DNA from: Palsa-504 sp963753195
GTDB taxonomy: Bacteria; Actinomycetota; Actinomycetes; Streptosporangiales; Streptosporangiaceae
DNA length: 64,000 nucleotides
Direction: 5' to 3'
NCBI GenBank assembly: GCA_963753195.1
Contig: CAVWBH010000007.1
Location: 620,001-684,000 of the forward strand
The position numbers and the translations under genes are program-made. The notes beneath the pieces were generated by a model. The model was not told the DNA's origin. It ran no database searches and was given only the letters and a program-made list of their open reading frames with translations. Positions 1 to 8,678 of the stretch are shown here, in pieces (the stretch's first letter is position 1; each line of letters starts with the position of its first letter).

Positions 1-376
1 GGGGACTGTAGCCGTCCTGCGCCAGCGCAAGGCAGAGCAGGCCGCCGAGCAACTGAACGCGGGCGACTGTTGGCGCGGAGCCAAGGACGAATATGTGTTC
101 ACGACCGGATGGGGCGAACCGATCTACCCCGATACGGTCACGTCCCTGATGGCTAAGCTCGTCCGAGCCAACCAGCAACTACCACATGCCGGGTGCACGA
201 CTTGCGGCACCTGCACGCTACTACTTGTGCTATCCGGCGTGCCCGTCCACGTCGTTGCCGCTCGCCTGGGCCATGCCGACCCGGCTATCACCCTTCGCGT
301 CTACGCCCACGTGATCCGGTCCGCTGAAGCTGCCGCCGCAGACATTTTCGCGGATGCGGTGAGGACGGCCTGTTAG
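1..376 (+). pseudogene. tyrosine recombinase (integrase), C-terminal fragment, frameshifted
   Basis: The open frame runs in from the window edge and ends at 376. The end reads VHVVAARLGHADPAITLRVY, the box II region of a phage-type integrase with the conserved His of LGH and a Tyr near the C-terminus. The HxLRH motif (HDLRH) that should precede it lies in another frame at about 193-230. One base appears lost near 190 and two near 226, so the frame returns but the catalytic HxxR motif is destroyed. The fragment ends 58 bp before a tRNA-Thr-derived repeat, so it is probably left over from an earlier integration at this site. It is unlikely to be active unless both indels are sequencing errors. 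Confidence 0.75.
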
Positions 377-434
377 CAAGGGTGTTAGCAAGAAGAGCCG
401 CTATCATAAGCGAAATCGTCTCCAACTGGGAGCG

Positions 435-469
435 TATCGGAATCGAACCGATGACCTACGCATTACGAG
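435..469. repeat. att site: 35-bp copy of the tRNA-Thr 3' half
   Basis: These 35 bases are identical to 17990-18024, which lie inside the intact tRNA-Thr(CGT) gene from the anticodon loop to the T arm. The acceptor end is degenerate here, although a GGGAG box before it is shared with the intact site. This is the far attachment site of the element whose integrase starts at 17890. Confidence 0.85.
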
Positions 470-562
470 AGGCATGCTCCCTCGCACTGATTCCATGACC
501 TGCACAGATGACGCGACAGATCGCACCTGAAGCCCTGATTGCACTGGAATTTCTCGGCCTGC

Positions 563-583
563 CGTTCCACGACTCGTTCCACG
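563..583. repeat. integrase arm-type repeat (distal end)
   Basis: A doubled CGTTCCACGA motif, with one mismatch to the 21-bp copy at 17921-17941 next to the integrase start. One copy lies just inside each end of the element, in the same orientation, as expected for arm-type integrase or Xis binding sites. The rest of 470-773 holds no convincing gene. Confidence 0.55.
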
Positions 584-773
584 GCCAAGCCGTCGACAGC
601 CGCTGGCCACCGTAGCAACCAGGGCCTGCCTCTGCCTCTGGCGCTTGCTCGCCGGGTGGTTAGGCCGCCCTTTCTCCTACCATCGCCGCCGATGACGTGG
701 GACCGGCGGTAGGAGAAGATAATCATCGACAGGCAGGAGGTCAGACGTGAGCCCGCTCGTCAGGCGGGCTGGT

Positions 774-1139
774 TCAGTGGTACGAGAGCGCAAGGATGGA
801 TCGCGCGCCTTGTTCGATCCGCCGCCAGTTCACGAAGGCGGCGCAGTCGATCAGGACTTGGTAGATCTCGGGGCAGCGGGTACGGAACTCGCGGCAGTCC
901 GCCGGCTGGAGCGTGAAGAGCTCCCCTGGGCCGACGGTGATCCCGCGCATCCCGTCGTCTTCGTCGGCGTAGGTCAGGCAGTCGATCCAGGCGTCCATGT
1001 TGCGGCCGTAGAAGTCCGGGAACCCGAGCGTCTGCGCGAAAGTGTCGTGAAACGTTTCCCAGTCGTGGATCTGAGACATCGGAACCTCGACAACTGGCAC
1101 GCTCTCGACCTTACCGAGCACGTCTCCCGCGGCGATCAT
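774..1139 (-). CDS. barstar-family ribonuclease inhibitor
   Basis: About 121 residues from the ATG at 1139; an in-frame start at 1181 is also possible. The core GFPDFYGRNMDAWIDCL is the signature of the barstar family, small proteins that cap the active site of barnase-type RNases. The family's acidic loop region follows (YADEDDGM). No barnase-like gene is seen nearby, so this is an orphan inhibitor, which is common in actinomycetes. It is cargo at the distal end of the tRNA-Thr element. The family assignment is good, but the target RNase is unknown. Confidence 0.8.
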   Translation of the reverse strand: MIAAGDVLGKVESVPVVEVPMSQIHDWETFHDTFAQTLGFPDFYGRNMDAWIDCLTYADEDDGMRGITVGPGELFTLQPADCREFRTRCPEIYQVLIDCAAFVNWRRIEQGARSILALSYH

Positions 1140-1194
1140 CTCGCTGGTTCGCCAAGCCGGGAGCGGGCCATAACCCAGCACGAGTGTGCGGTGC

Positions 1195-1265
1195 TAGGGC
1201 GGGTGAGGCTCGAATCCACGACCGCCGGATTATGAGAGGCATGCTTCCGAGCCGCACACGCCCTA
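1195..1265 (-). other. tRNA-like remnant or hybrid attachment junction
   Basis: Read on the minus strand, the ends TAGGGCG and CGCCCTA pair perfectly over 7 bp like an acceptor stem. The 3' half has CTCATAA (a CAT anticodon loop) and a T arm with one mismatch. The anticodon stem cannot form, and the 5' half carries AGCATGCCTCTC, also found directly beside the tRNA-Thr att copy (468-480). It therefore looks like a second integration junction made from a Met-type tRNA 3' half, not a working tRNA. Confidence 0.45.
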
Positions 1266-1333
1266 GCTGCACCGATAGCACCGGCCATTGCAGCGTTCCA
1301 CGGTGTTGCGTTTGTTGTACCAGGAGGCGTCGA

Positions 1334-1887
1334 ATGAGGGCGGGCGGCCCCGGCCCGGCCGTGGTCACGGCGGTGCTTCTCTGGTCCTCCTCGACCGTCC
1401 CATCGTCAGCGAAACCCGTCTTCGTCGCCTCCGGTGCCGTGCTCATCGGGCGCGTCACCGTCAGCGCCGGGGCGTGCATCTGGTACGGGGCGGTGCTCCG
1501 CGCCGACTATGATTCCATCTCCGTCGGCGAGCGCAGCAACATACAGGACGGCTGCGTCCTGCACGCAGACCCCGGCGTGCCGCTATCGCTGGGCTCGGAC
1601 GTCACGATCGGCCACAACGCCACCCTGCACGGGATGCATCGTCGAGGACCAGGTCCTCATCGGCATGGGCGCGATCGTGCTCAACGGGGCGCACGTGGGA
1701 CGTCACGATCATCGCGGGCCGGCGCGCCCTCCTCACCGAAGGGCAGCAGGTCCCGGAGGGAGTGCTGGTGGCCGGGGTGACAGGCAAGGTGCGGCGTGAG
1801 TTATACGAAGCGGAGCGCGCGGCGATCGAGCGCAACGCTGCCTTCTACGTAGAACTCGACGAGCTGCATCGCCGCGGCGGGATGTGA
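1334..1887 (+). pseudogene. gamma-carbonic anhydrase family protein, two frameshifts
   Basis: Three frames together encode a left-handed beta-helix (hexapeptide repeat) protein of the gamma-carbonic anhydrase/acetyltransferase family. Frame 1 holds GAVLRADYDSISVGERSNIQ and GHNATLHG. After an extra base near 1634 the next frame gives CIVEDQVLIGMGAIVLNGAH. After another indel near 1705 the third frame gives TEGQQVPEGVLVAG and a C-terminal helix ending HRRGGM. The product would be a trimeric zinc enzyme if repaired. The N-terminus is poorly conserved, so the true start is uncertain. Confidence 0.75.
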
Positions 1888-2049
1888 CCGGAAAGTCCGG
1901 TCAACCAGGGTGCCCGGCTAGGGACTTCACGGGCGCAATCGGTTGCCCGAGGCGCGATCGTTGTAGCACGCACTCTTCCGGCCGAAAGGACCGCCTGCGA
2001 TGACGAAGCACGCTTACCCCGCTCCCGGGCGACCCAGGCTGGCGTCGTC

Positions 2050-2742
2050 ATGACGGGCAAGGTCGCCATCATCACGGGAGGCTCTCAGGGCATCGGAGCC
2101 GGGCTGGCCGCCGCGTACCGAGCGCGGGGCTGGGCGGTGGTGGCCAGCGCCCACGCGATCATGCCGTCGCAGGATCCCGATCTGCTCACCGTGGCCGCGG
2201 ACATAGCCGAGCCCGCGACCGGCGCCCTGATCATCGACGCGGCGCTGGAACGCTTCGGCCGCATCGACACCCTGGTCAACACCGCGGGCGTATCCATCTC
2301 CAAGCCGTTCACCGACTACACCGCGGAAGACTACGCCCTGATGGTCGGGGTAAACCTCACCGGATTCTTCTGGCTGACCCAGCGCGCCATCGCCGAGATG
2401 GCGACGCGATACGGCGGCCACGTGGTCAACATCACGGCCACCCTCGCCGAGTGCGCGAACTCCGGCGAGCTCGCGGTACTAGCCGCGATGACCAAGGCCG
2501 GCCTGGCCGCGGCCACCCGGTCGCTGGCCGTCGAGTACGCCTCCTACGGCATCCGGGTCAACGCCGTCTCGCCCGGCGTCATCCAGCTCCCGGAAAGCTA
2601 CGACGGCCTCGGTGACCGGCTTCCCGCCGGCCGGCCCGGCCAGGTCGGCGACGTGGTCGACGGCGTCTTGTTCCTGGAGTCGTCGCCCCACATCACCGGC
2701 AAGATCCTTCACCTCGACAGTGGCCAGGTCACGGGTCACTGA
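2050..2742 (+). CDS. short-chain dehydrogenase/reductase lacking the catalytic Tyr
   Basis: 230 residues with a Rossmann fold: nucleotide-binding TGGSQGIG at the N-terminus, NTAG after strand 4, and a C-terminal SPGVI segment. In the YxxxK active-site motif the Lys is kept (MTKAG, about residue 155) but the position four residues before it is Ala, and no YSASK-like sequence is present. The serine region reads NITAT. Some actinobacterial SDRs share this LAAxTK pattern. The enzyme may use another acid or have a binding role. No clear Shine-Dalgarno precedes ATG 2050. Confidence 0.85.
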   Translation: MTGKVAIITGGSQGIGAGLAAAYRARGWAVVASAHAIMPSQDPDLLTVAADIAEPATGALIIDAALERFGRIDTLVNTAGVSISKPFTDYTAEDYALMVGVNLTGFFWLTQRAIAEMATRYGGHVVNITATLAECANSGELAVLAAMTKAGLAAATRSLAVEYASYGIRVNAVSPGVIQLPESYDGLGDRLPAGRPGQVGDVVDGVLFLESSPHITGKILHLDSGQVTGH

Positions 2743-2751
2743 GGCTCGTGG

Positions 2752-5576
2752 CTAGGGCTGGCCGTCTTGCCCGTGCCCGGCCAGCGCGGCGTGCAGTTCG
2801 CGGCGGGAGCCGATGCCGAGCTTGGTGAATATCTTGCGCAGGTGCCATTCGACCGTGCGCGCCGACAGGAACAGCTGGGCGCCGATCTCCGGATTGGTCA
2901 GGCCGTCGCGGGCCAGCCGGGCGATATAGGCCTCCTGCGGGGTCAGCATGGTGACGGTCTCGGCGCCGCGCTTGCGGACCGCCTCGCCGGTGGCGACCAG
3001 CTCGCGGCGCGCGCGCTCGGCGAACGCCTCCATGCCGATGGCGGTGAGCATGTCGTGAGCCGTGCGCAGCTGCTGCCGCGCGTCGAGGCGCCGGTCCTCG
3101 CGCCGCAGCCACTCCCCGTAGAGAAGATGAGCGCGGGCCAGTTCCGCCCGCATCCCGGCCCGGCTGAGCCGCTCGACCGCCTCGCGATAGCAGGCCTCGG
3201 CGGCTTGCCCCTGGCTCATCAGCGCGCGGCAGCGCGCCTCCAGACCAAGCCCGAAGTCAGTTCCGCCAGCCTGGGTCCGCTCCGCCAGCTGCTCAAGCGC
3301 GGCGGCTGCGATCTCGGTGCCGCCGGTGCGCACGGCCGCCTCGACCAGCTCGGGCAGCGCCCATGTCGAGACGAACAGGTGGCTGTCATCCCTGGCCTGC
3401 CCGGCCGCCGCCAGTGCTTCTGCGTAATGGCCGAAGCCATTCTCCAGGATGGCGATGGACCAGTGCACGTTGGTCACCGCGGCGCCCTGCCCCGCGGCTT
3501 CGGCTGCGGCCTTGACCGCGGCCGCCAGCGGAGGAGCTCGGCCTGGCGGCCGCGCAGAGCCGCCAGGAGCATGGCGGGAAAGGGCGGGATGCGGCTTCCG
3601 GTCGCCTCGGCGATCGTGTCGGTCTCCGCGATCAGGGAGGTGGCCGCCTCGAAGTCGCCTCGCCACGCGTCATCGTAGGTGAGCGCGATCAGATCGAACG
3701 GCAGCTCCTCGAGCGCACCGACAGCCCGGCCGAGGTTGATCTGCCGCGTTATGATCGCGCGCGCCGCATCGGCGTCCCACAGGACGGTCGCGGCCATCCA
3801 GCCTGACCACAGTCCCTCTTCCCGGGGGACGTCTTGGGTGACGAAGACGTTCACGGCCCGCCGCAGCGCTGGCCCGGCCGCGGCCGGGCCGTCGGTGACC
3901 AATCGCGCCAGGCCGTCCAGGATCAGGTCGATCGGACGGGGCGGATCGGACGGCGGCGGAAGGGCCCGGGCGGCGCGGGAGACCTTAAGCATGTCGCCAT
4001 CGCCGGCCATGCTCCCGCCGAACGATGCGGCTCGCCAGGCGTTTAGGTAGGTCTCACGGGCCAGGCCAAGATTCAGCGGCTCGAGCCGCTTGGCCGCCTT
4101 GAGCAGCAGCGAAGGCGCGTCGCCGCCCATGCTCGAGGCGAACGCGATCAGCCCGCGGAGCAGGTCTACCCGCGCGCTGGCGAAGTCGTCAAGCGGCCCT
4201 GATTCCGCCGTCGCTAGCAGCTCGAGGGCCTGGCCGAACGCCGCGGCCTGCATGCTCGCCTGCGCCGCCGCCAACGCGCGCTCGGCGTGCCGCGCCGGAT
4301 CATCGGTGAGCAGCACCGACCGTTCGAGGAACGCCGCAGCCGCGGCCATCCCGCCCCGGGCCTGCGCCCGCCCGGCCGAGCGCTCGAGCTCCGCGGCGAC
4401 CTCCTCATCTGGCCCGCCCGCCGCCTGGGCCCGGTGCCAGGCCCGGCGGTCCGGATCGGCCTGCGGATCGGTTACCTCGGCCAGCGCCGCGTGGATCTGC
4501 TGTCTCTCGGACAATGACGCCGACCGGTAGACGGCCGAGCGTGCCAGCGGATGCCGGAACCGCACCTGACCGCCGAACTCGGCCAGCCCCGCCTCCGCCG
4601 CCAGCACTCCCGCCTGGACCGGGATGCCCAGGCGCCTGGCCGCGCGAAATACCAGCTCCCGGTCACCGGACGGATCGGCGGCCGCCAGCTGCAGCAGCCG
4701 CTGGGTCTGGTCCGGCAAGGCGTCCAGCTGGCGCCGGAAGCTATCCTCGATCCGGCTGGTCAGCGGCGCCGCGCCGAGCAGGCCGAAGCCGCCCGCCAGC
4801 TCCGCGGGGGTCAGCCCGCGCGGCAGCTCGAGCATCGCCAGCGGGTTGCCTCGGGTCTCGGCGATAATCAGGTCGCGGACTCGCGGGTCTAGCGGCCCGG
4901 CCAGCGCCGAATCGAGCAGCACCCGCGCGTCATCGTCACGCAGGCCGCCGACTTCCAGCTCTGGCAGCCCGGCCAGCTCGTCGCTCGGATCGCGGGCCGC
5001 GAACACCAGCCCGACCGGGTCGGCCGCGAGCCGCCGTGCCGTGAACCCCAGCGCCTGCGCCGAGGCCCGGTCCAGCCACTGCTCGTCGTCGATCAGGCAG
5101 ATCAGCGGGCGTCCCTCGGCCACCCCCGACAGCAGGCTCAGCACGGCCAGCCCGACCAAGAACCTGTCCGGCGGCGGCCCCGCGGCGATGCCAAACGCGG
5201 TCCGAAGCGCGTCCCGCTGCGGTTCCGGCAGGCGCTCCGCGCGATTTAGCATCGGCGCGCACAGCTGGTGCAGCCCCGCGAACGCCAGTTCCATCTCGGA
5301 CTGTACGCCCGTCGCGCGCGCCACCTGGCAGCCTGAACTCGACGCCCGCTTAGCCAGGTGGTCAAGCAGCGCTGTCTTGCCCACGCCCGGGTCGCCCCGC
5401 ACCACCAGGGCCGCGCTCTCACCGGCCCGGACGGTGTCGACGAGCCGTTCGAGCGTGTCACGTTCGGTGCGCCGGTCCGTCAGCGACGTCACCCGGTCCC
5501 GCAGCCGCCCGGGATTCGCGCCTATCGGCCGACGCTTTACCGCGTCACGGTCGCTTGGCTGGGCGTGGGCGTTCAC
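2752..5576 (-). pseudogene. LuxR-family LAL-type regulator, split by one frameshift
   Basis: The N-terminal part (5576 to about 3525) has a P-loop, GDPGVGKTALLDHL, and the AAA/STAND-like core of large ATP-binding LuxR (LAL) regulators, followed by helical repeats. The remainder (about 3525 to 2752) is in another frame. It ends with a LuxR helix-turn-helix, LTNPEIGAQLFLSARTVEWH, in the last 65 residues. A single indel near 3525, where ELLR should continue into LAAAVKAAAE, separates ATPase and DNA-binding domain, so the regulator is probably dead unless this is a sequencing error. It converges on the SDR gene. Confidence 0.85.
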
Positions 5577-5868
5577 TCGGCCTCCAGGCTGGTCCGGATC
5601 ACCGCCCCGATGAGGCCAAGACCGGCCAGGACGAGCACCTCAGGTGCCATCTGCGGCAGCCACCGCTCAAGACCACGCCCAGGGAGTACCGGGTCATGGC
5701 CGCCCCCGCCTGCCCTGCCTGCGGGAGCTGTGCCATTGCCTTGATCCAAAGCGTAACTTGCCGGGAACGAACCAGGCAAGACCCTGCAAGACGTGCCTCG
5801 GTGATACCTCCCGGCCTTTCTCCGGCCACTCCGGCGTGACCTGTTCCGGACTCGCCGCGCGGCCTGAT

Positions 5869-6888
5869 CTAACCGAAGGTGAAGGAGTAGGCCTGGCCGC
5901 CGGGGTCGAGGAACGTGATCTCGAAGGTGCGCTCGGTGATCGATCCAGGTTGGCGGATGAGCTGGTAAAGCCGCTGTTCGGTGACGGTGCCGTGGCCCTG
6001 GCGGTCAAGGTCGGTCCCGTGCGCCGCATCCGGCGGCTGCCCGTCCAGGAGCACCCGGAATCGCACCGCGGTTCCGGGCGTGGCTGGCCCCGCGACGAGG
6101 TTAAGATCGCGGGCGTGGAACCGGTAGGCGATCTGGCCGCCGGGCTCGTTCGCCGTGGCGGCCTGTTCCTCCATCGTCCAGTCCCCGGACAGGGCCCAGT
6201 GGTTGAGCCGCAACTGCGCCGGGGCAGAGTACACGTGAGGCTTGCCCGGCAGGACGCCATCGGGAGACGCGAAGTTCTCGGTGCGCTCGTAGCCGGTGTA
6301 GGTCTCCGGTGATCTCAAGCTGGCCCAGTCGGCCGGGACTTCCGGGCCGCGGGGGTCGACCGACACGAGCTCATGACCCTGGTCGCTCGTTCCCGCCTCG
6401 GCCAGCAGTTGCTGGATAACCATTTCCGACTGCTGGTATTCGCCTTCGCCGAAGTGATGATGCCGGATGCGCCCTCGCGCGTCGGCGAAGTACAGGGCGG
6501 GCCAGTAGTGGTTGGCGAAGGCACTCCAGACCGCGTAGTCGTTGTCGATCGCGACCGGGTAGTCGATCCGCATGTCGCGGACGGCGCGGCGGACGTTGGT
6601 GAGGTCGTGCTCGAAGCCGAACTCGGGGGTGTGCACCCCGATCACGACCAGCCCGTGATCGGCGTATTTCCCGGTCCAGGCCCGGAGGTAGGGAAGCTGG
6701 CGGAGCCAGTTGACGCAGGTGTAGGTCCAGAAGTTGACGAGGATGATCTTCCCGCGCAGGTCAGTCGCCGTCAGTGGCGGTGAGTTGAGCCACCCGGTCG
6801 CGCCGTCAAAAGGCGGTAGTTCACCTTCAACGGGTAGCCGGGTCGTTTTCGTGTGCAGCCCGGCGGGTGCGGGCCAGTGCGGTTTCAT
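5869..6888 (-). CDS. thioredoxin-like (AhpC/TSA, DipZ-type) redoxin
   Basis: 339 residues. The N-terminal half is a thioredoxin fold with NFWTYTCVNWLRQLPYLRAW, followed by a beta-rich C-terminal domain (about 230-339), as in the extracytoplasmic part of DipZ proteins. No CcdA-type membrane domain is attached and no signal peptide is visible. The usual CxxC is reduced to a single Cys (CVNW), so dithiol exchange as in thioredoxin is doubtful; a peroxidase-like or structural role is possible. It lies upstream of the LAL gene in the same direction but 290 bp away. Confidence 0.8.
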   Translation of the reverse strand: MKPHWPAPAGLHTKTTRLPVEGELPPFDGATGWLNSPPLTATDLRGKIILVNFWTYTCVNWLRQLPYLRAWTGKYADHGLVVIGVHTPEFGFEHDLTNVRRAVRDMRIDYPVAIDNDYAVWSAFANHYWPALYFADARGRIRHHHFGEGEYQQSEMVIQQLLAEAGTSDQGHELVSVDPRGPEVPADWASLRSPETYTGYERTENFASPDGVLPGKPHVYSAPAQLRLNHWALSGDWTMEEQAATANEPGGQIAYRFHARDLNLVAGPATPGTAVRFRVLLDGQPPDAAHGTDLDRQGHGTVTEQRLYQLIRQPGSITERTFEITFLDPGGQAYSFTFG

Positions 6889-6978
6889 GTCGTGCCTCCT
6901 AGTGGCTGGATATCCGGACCAGGATTCCCGGCGTGGCGGGCGGCGCGCTTGGTGAGCGCGCCACCCGCCCGTCGCCGG

Positions 6979-8205
6979 CTAGTGCAGTGACCGGAACGCC
7001 GCGCGGAGCTCGCTGCTGAACAGCGCCGGCTCCTGCCAGGCGGCGAAGTGGCAGCCGCGGTCGACCTCGCTGAAGTAGATGAGGTTGGAGTAGGCCCGCT
7101 CGGCCCAGCTGCGCGGGGCCTTGTAGATCTCCTTGGGGAAGACGGAGACGGCGGCCGGGATGGTTACGCCCTTGACCCCGAAGAAGTCGTAGGTATTCTC
7201 CCAGTACAGCCGGGCCGAGGAAATCGCAGTGTTCGTCAGCCAGTAGAACGTGAGGTTGTCCAGGACTTCATCCCGGGTCAGATTGCCGACCGGGTGCCCC
7301 GCGAAGGCGGCCGCGATGTCAGCGTAGCTGGACGCGTCGTGGTTGATCATCCAGGCGGCCAGCGCGACGGGGGAGTCCGCGAGCCCGTAGAGGGTCTGCG
7401 GCTGGGTGATCATTTCGATCCCGTAGCCGAGGCCCGTGGTGTAGAAGAAGTTCAGCTGCTCGTAGGTGCTTTGCTCGTCGGCGGACAGGCCCGATGGCGG
7501 CGGGCCGCCGGCTCCCAGGACGTTACGCGCGAGCGTGGTGGAGACATCGGCCGGGACAACGCCGGCCATGTTGGTGTGCATGCCGATCAGCTCCGGGGGG
7601 GCCTGGACGGCCATCACGTCGGTGACGATCGCGCCCCAGTCGCCGCCTTGCGCCACGAACCGGGTGTAGCCCAGCCGACGCATCAGCTCGGTCCAGGCCC
7701 GGGCGATGCGATCCGGGCCCCAGCCGGCCTCCTGCGGCTTGCCGGAGTACCCGTAGCCGGGCAGCGACGGGATCACCACGTCGAAGGCGTCCGCTGCGGT
7801 GCCGCCGTGGGCGGTGGGGTTGGTGAGCGGGTCGATGACCGCGAGCAGCTCGATGACCGAGCCGGGCCACCCGTGGGTGATGAGGATCGGCAGCGCGTTG
7901 GGGTGTTCGGAGCGGACGTGGAGGAAGTGGATGTCCAGCCCGTCGATCTCGGTCATGAAGTGCGGCAGGGCACTCAGTTTCGCCTCGCACCTGCGCCAGT
8001 CGTAGTCCGTGGCCCAGTAGCGCGCGAGTTCGGTGATCACCGCCAGCTGCACCCCCTGCGAATGGTCCGTGACGAGCTCCCGGTCGGGCCAGCGGGTGGC
8101 CGCGACGCGTGCCCGCAGCGCCTGCAGTTCCGCATCGGTAGTGACCGGGACCGTGAACGGCCGGACCGCCGTGGTAACCGATGACTTCTCGGTGGTGACA
8201 GACAT
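6979..8205 (-). CDS. epoxide hydrolase (EHN/alpha-beta hydrolase)
   Basis: 408 residues. The N-terminal epoxide hydrolase domain (RWPD and YDWRRCEAKL region) is followed by an alpha/beta-hydrolase core. The oxyanion segment is HGWPGS, the nucleophile elbow is GGDWG (Asp), and the C-terminal His lies in CHFAAW. These residues match the microsomal/juvenile-hormone epoxide hydrolase family, which opens epoxides to diols. A good Shine-Dalgarno (AAGGAGA) precedes ATG 8205. It follows the same direction as the redoxin. The substrate cannot be inferred. Confidence 0.88.
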   Translation of the reverse strand: MSVTTEKSSVTTAVRPFTVPVTTDAELQALRARVAATRWPDRELVTDHSQGVQLAVITELARYWATDYDWRRCEAKLSALPHFMTEIDGLDIHFLHVRSEHPNALPILITHGWPGSVIELLAVIDPLTNPTAHGGTAADAFDVVIPSLPGYGYSGKPQEAGWGPDRIARAWTELMRRLGYTRFVAQGGDWGAIVTDVMAVQAPPELIGMHTNMAGVVPADVSTTLARNVLGAGGPPPSGLSADEQSTYEQLNFFYTTGLGYGIEMITQPQTLYGLADSPVALAAWMINHDASSYADIAAAFAGHPVGNLTRDEVLDNLTFYWLTNTAISSARLYWENTYDFFGVKGVTIPAAVSVFPKEIYKAPRSWAERAYSNLIYFSEVDRGCHFAAWQEPALFSSELRAAFRSLH

Positions 8206-8678
8206 GTGGGTCTCCTTGGTTTGATGGTGGTCGATGTGGACTTGACCGCTCTAGACAGACCCGTGCCCTTCCGCGGTGGGCAGGCTGGTTGGGGGTGAGC
8301 TCGAGAGGTTCCCCCACAAGCGGGTACTGCTTCACGATCGCTCACCAGATACGCACAAATCGCCGGTCAGATCCCTGGCCGAACACCCTGGTCTGACCCT
8401 GGCCGTTACGTTGGCGGGGTGGGTGGGACGGTTAACCAATGAGGATGGCCGCCTGCCGCAATGCTTCCGCGCAGAATGTCGGCAGGTCGCGCGGGTCGTC
8501 GACGAACATTGATGGTTTGACCGGTCGTGCGCGCCCTCGAAGCTGGCGGGCGTTGCGCTTAGGGCTGCCGAGCCGGGGCTGCCGCACGGGGACGGCGTCC
8601 GCCCGTCGGACTCGCAAGATCATGCCCAATCAGCCCCACGCAGTGAACGGCCGCGGCGTCGACGCGGCTGGTGATCTC
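8206..8678. other. intergenic region, no gene recognised
   Basis: About 470 bp separate the epoxide hydrolase start from the end of the relaxase gene. Several short frames exist but none has a recognisable product or steady codon bias. It marks the border between cargo and mobility halves of the element. Confidence 0.5.

Noticed and set aside
761..790. tRNA 5'-half-like sequence (GGCTGGTTCAGTGGTA...GAGCGC) on the plus strand
   Set aside because: It coincides with the barstar C-terminal codons and no anticodon or T arm follows; treated as chance.
774..2742. Possible barnase-type RNase partner near the barstar gene
   Set aside because: Neighbouring frames show no RNase N1/T1 motif; barstar appears alone.
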